Positions 7,094-8,721 of a stretch of DNA of 8,721 nucleotides are shown in pieces. The notes under the pieces were generated by a model. That model was not told the origin of the DNA. It saw only the letters and a list, made by a program, of their open reading frames with translations, and searched no databases. The position numbers and the translations under genes were made by a program. Each line of letters starts with the position of its first letter. Positions within the stretch are counted from its first letter, which is position 1. Where the stretch lies: assembly GCA_016288175.1 (NCBI GenBank), contig JAEEYN010000103.1, positions 1-8,721 of the forward strand. Direction: 5' to 3'. Source of the stretch: Bacillota bacterium (GTDB lineage: Bacteria > Bacillota > Clostridia > Christensenellales > CAG-138).

Positions 7094-7999
7094 ATGTCAC
7101 TCCAGAAAACACTGATCGCGATCAAACGAAAATTCACGAGCAGCCGCGATAAATGGCCCGAGGAGAAGCGCGTCAAAGCCGCAATGGCCCAGTACAAAGA
7201 GCTGAACGGCCATGATTTCGATATCAACGCCCCGAAGCTCTTTACCGAAAAGATCATTTGGTACAAGCTCTTTTATAAGCGCGAGGATCAGCTCCGGCTC
7301 GTTGACAAATACCTTTTCAAGGACTATGTCAGGGAACGTCTTGGCGACGGCTATACGATCCCGCTTTACGGCGTTTGGGAAACATTTGAGGATTTCGAAA
7401 AGGCGTGGGACAAGCTGCCCGATTCGTTCGTGCTGAAATCCACCATCATGGGCGACGGCAAGGGCGTCAAGATCATCAAGGACAAGTCCAAAGCCGATAA
7501 AAAGGCGCTCTTTGCGGAAGTCCGGGACTGGCTCGATCCCTACAACACCCTGATTAACTCATTCTGCGTCGCCTATTATTCGGCGAAGCCGCGCATCATC
7601 GCGGAGAAGTTCGAATCGCAGGTCGGCGATCAGCTCTACGACTACAAGATCTTCTGCTTCGACGGCGAGCCCTACTGCTTCTACGTTGCGATCGACCATT
7701 TCCCGGGCGTCCTTTCGAAGATCTCGCTTTACGATCTCAACTGGAACCGCAGGAACGTCCGCTACGGCGAGCACCCTAACTGCGAAGTCGAAAAACCGGT
7801 CCATTTCGAAGAGATGATAGATATCGCAAGGAAACTCTCCAAGGGCTTCCCATTCATCCGCGTCGATTTCTTCGAAACGGCTGAAAAGCTCTATGCTGCG
7901 GAGCTGACGCTTTATCCCGGCGGCGGATTGACGCCGTACCATCCGGAAGAGTTCGACCGCGAGCTGGGCGATATGTTCAAGCTGCCGATAGGCAAATAA
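7094..7999 (+). CDS. TupA-like ATP-grasp amidoligase
   Basis: The 301-residue product matches the TupA-like ATP-grasp family (Pfam PF14305), named for TupA, needed for the teichuronopeptide (polyglutamate-polyglucuronate) of alkaliphilic Bacillus. Visible motifs: KLFTEKIIWYKL (48-59), DKYLFKDYVRERLG (71-84), SFVLKSTIMGDGKGV (111-125) with K115, IIAEKF (168-173), LYDYKIFCFDGEPY (181-194), FPFIRVDFFE (252-261) and the family signature AAELTLYPGGG (268-278) followed by a C-terminal FDRELG. Family members usually read close to FVLKxNHGSG at the ATP loop; here the loop is longer and carries IMGDGKG. AGGGGAG (7081-7087) precedes the ATG. It is the last gene of the tight run, and a GC-rich hairpin follows its stop. 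It is predicted to add an amino acid to a glycan or to another amino acid; the substrate is not evident. Confidence 0.9.
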   Translation: MSLQKTLIAIKRKFTSSRDKWPEEKRVKAAMAQYKELNGHDFDINAPKLFTEKIIWYKLFYKREDQLRLVDKYLFKDYVRERLGDGYTIPLYGVWETFEDFEKAWDKLPDSFVLKSTIMGDGKGVKIIKDKSKADKKALFAEVRDWLDPYNTLINSFCVAYYSAKPRIIAEKFESQVGDQLYDYKIFCFDGEPYCFYVAIDHFPGVLSKISLYDLNWNRRNVRYGEHPNCEVEKPVHFEEMIDIARKLSKGFPFIRVDFFETAEKLYAAELTLYPGGGLTPYHPEEFDRELGDMFKLPIGK

Positions 8000-8017
8000 A
8001 ACTTAAGACGCAATAAT

Positions 8018-8041
8018 GCCCGGCAGAAAATCCGGGCTCTG
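8018..8041 (+). terminator. GC-rich hairpin after the operon, possible weak or partial terminator
   Basis: GCCCGG (8018-8023) pairs perfectly with CCGGGC (8032-8037) around an eight-base, A-rich loop, 18 bases after the stop of the TupA-like gene. The following tract, TCTGTTTCC, has only a few T residues, so this may be a leaky terminator or an mRNA-stabilising 3' structure. A competing short pairing, CAGA (8024-8027) with TCTG (8038-8041), would exclude part of the main stem. The rest of the gap to 8139 shows no convincing promoter: TTGAAA at 8091-8096 has no -10 hexamer at the right distance. Confidence 0.4.
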
Positions 8042-8139
8042 TTTCCGTACAGCATCCGAAATGCGATCAAACCGGCCTGTGAATGACCGATTGAAAAGAT
8101 TCTCTAAATAAGCAAAAACAGAACCGGGAGGAAAAACCG

Positions 8140-8721
8140 ATGTTTGATAAAAAACCTTTGCAGCGTTTGTACTATAAAGATTTTACCAACGGCAGGATCA
8201 CCAAATTCAATCTTCTCGTCAGGATAAGGGATATCAGAAAGCAAAAAGACCGCGATGTTAAAGAGCGGCTGAAGCTGATCGGCGGCGGTTATCCCGGCAG
8301 CCGGAAGGAGTTCAAGGAAACCGTATTGACCTATTGGGATAAATACGGTTTTAAGCCGAACATCGACTATTATCGCCTGTACTGCGTTGGAAAAGACTCG
8401 TTTGATCCGAGATATATAACCGACCCGGTTTGGATCTGCTATATCCTTCCGTATTTTAACGATCTTACGATGCGACGCGCATACGATGACAAAGGAATGT
8501 ATCACCGCCTGTTTACCGGCGTTAAGCATCCGGACACGGTGATCAAAAGAATGGGGGGCTACTTCTACAACGGTGACGGAGAGCAGTTAATTTCAGCAGA
8601 GGATGCGAAGAAGCTCTGCCTGAAAGAAGAGGCTTTGATTTTTAAACCTGCGCTTGACAGTTCCAAGGGCAAAGGGATTAAGTTTTATGACAGAACAAGC
8701 TGCACCGAAAAGGACCTGAAC
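8140..8721 (+). CDS. Second sugar-transfer-associated ATP-grasp protein, 5' part only (runs off the window)
   Basis: An ATG at 8140 opens a frame of 194 codons that continues past the right edge. GGGAGG at 8126-8131, eight bases upstream, sets the start. The N-terminal half of an ATPgrasp_ST protein is visible and aligns with the gene at 4899: TYWDKYGFKP (64-73) against PYWKKYGKKP, PRYITDPVW and ILPYF (102-106) against PRYIPDDMW and ILPYF, and IFKPALDSSKGKGIKFYD (167-184) against LIKPSIDSGEGRLIKFYD, with K169 as the expected ATP lysine. The catalytic C-terminal end is not in the window, so it cannot be judged intact. Its codons are more AT-rich than those of its neighbours (more TTT, TAT, ATT and GAT, plus TTA at 8587 and TCA at 8593), and it follows a gap of about 140 nt, which suggests a separate origin or separate expression. 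Confidence 0.85.
   Translation, partial: MFDKKPLQRLYYKDFTNGRITKFNLLVRIRDIRKQKDRDVKERLKLIGGGYPGSRKEFKETVLTYWDKYGFKPNIDYYRLYCVGKDSFDPRYITDPVWICYILPYFNDLTMRRAYDDKGMYHRLFTGVKHPDTVIKRMGGYFYNGDGEQLISAEDAKKLCLKEEALIFKPALDSSKGKGIKFYDRTSCTEKDLN

Noticed and set aside
4611..7112. Minus-strand open frame of more than 830 codons as a real gene
   Set aside because: It lies exactly opposite three well-supported plus-strand genes in codon register, has no recognisable domain and is explained by the scarcity of TTA, CTA and TCA codons in the sense genes.
8091..8119. Promoter for the last gene using TTGAAA at 8091-8096
   Set aside because: No -10-like hexamer occurs 16-18 bases downstream (the position reads AAAAAC), and the TAAATA at 8105-8110 is too close.
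1..8721. Insertion sequences, CRISPR arrays, tRNA or rRNA genes, or attachment sites
   Set aside because: No transposase, repeat-spacer pattern, tRNA-like cloverleaf or duplicated flanking repeat was seen in the window.

Overview
The window looks like chromosomal DNA from a Gram-positive bacterium, most likely an uncultured gut or rumen member of the Clostridia. This is inferred from near-consensus sigma-A promoter elements, strong purine-rich Shine-Dalgarno sites before almost every gene, moderately high G+C by eye, and the protein families present. No marker gene is included, so the taxonomic call is soft.

Layout: everything is on the plus strand. Positions 1-297 hold the probable 3' end of an unrecognised gene. 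Positions 298-539 hold a very good promoter (384-412) and a leader of about 120 nt. Seven tightly packed genes follow (540-7999) with overlaps of 4 and 26 nt or gaps of at most 18 nt, so they read as one operon. They are: a DegT/DnrJ/EryC1/StrS sugar aminotransferase; a monotopic phosphoglycosyl transferase of the bacterial sugar transferase family; a fusion of a GNAT acetyltransferase with a fold-type II PLP enzyme of the D-cysteine desulfhydrase/ACC deaminase family; a CarB-like ATP-grasp ligase; a sugar-transfer-associated ATP-grasp (ATPgrasp_ST); an octopine/nopaline-type opine dehydrogenase; and a TupA-like ATP-grasp. A gap of about 140 nt with a GC-rich hairpin separates these from a second ATPgrasp_ST gene (8140 to the window edge, incomplete), which has a more AT-rich codon style.

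How they may work together (inference): the aminotransferase makes an amino sugar nucleotide. The GNAT domain may N-acetylate it, and the phosphoglycosyl transferase places the first sugar phosphate on undecaprenyl phosphate. The PLP domain and the opine dehydrogenase look like small-molecule enzymes that build an unusual amino acid, plausibly an N-(1-carboxyalkyl) amino acid (opine). The ATP-grasp enzymes would couple such amino acids by amide bonds to the glycan or its precursors. The striking proposal is therefore a surface polysaccharide, capsule or teichuronopeptide-like polymer decorated with an opine-type amino acid. No glycosyltransferase, flippase, polymerase or nucleotide-sugar dehydratase is visible here; if the proposal is right they must lie outside the window.
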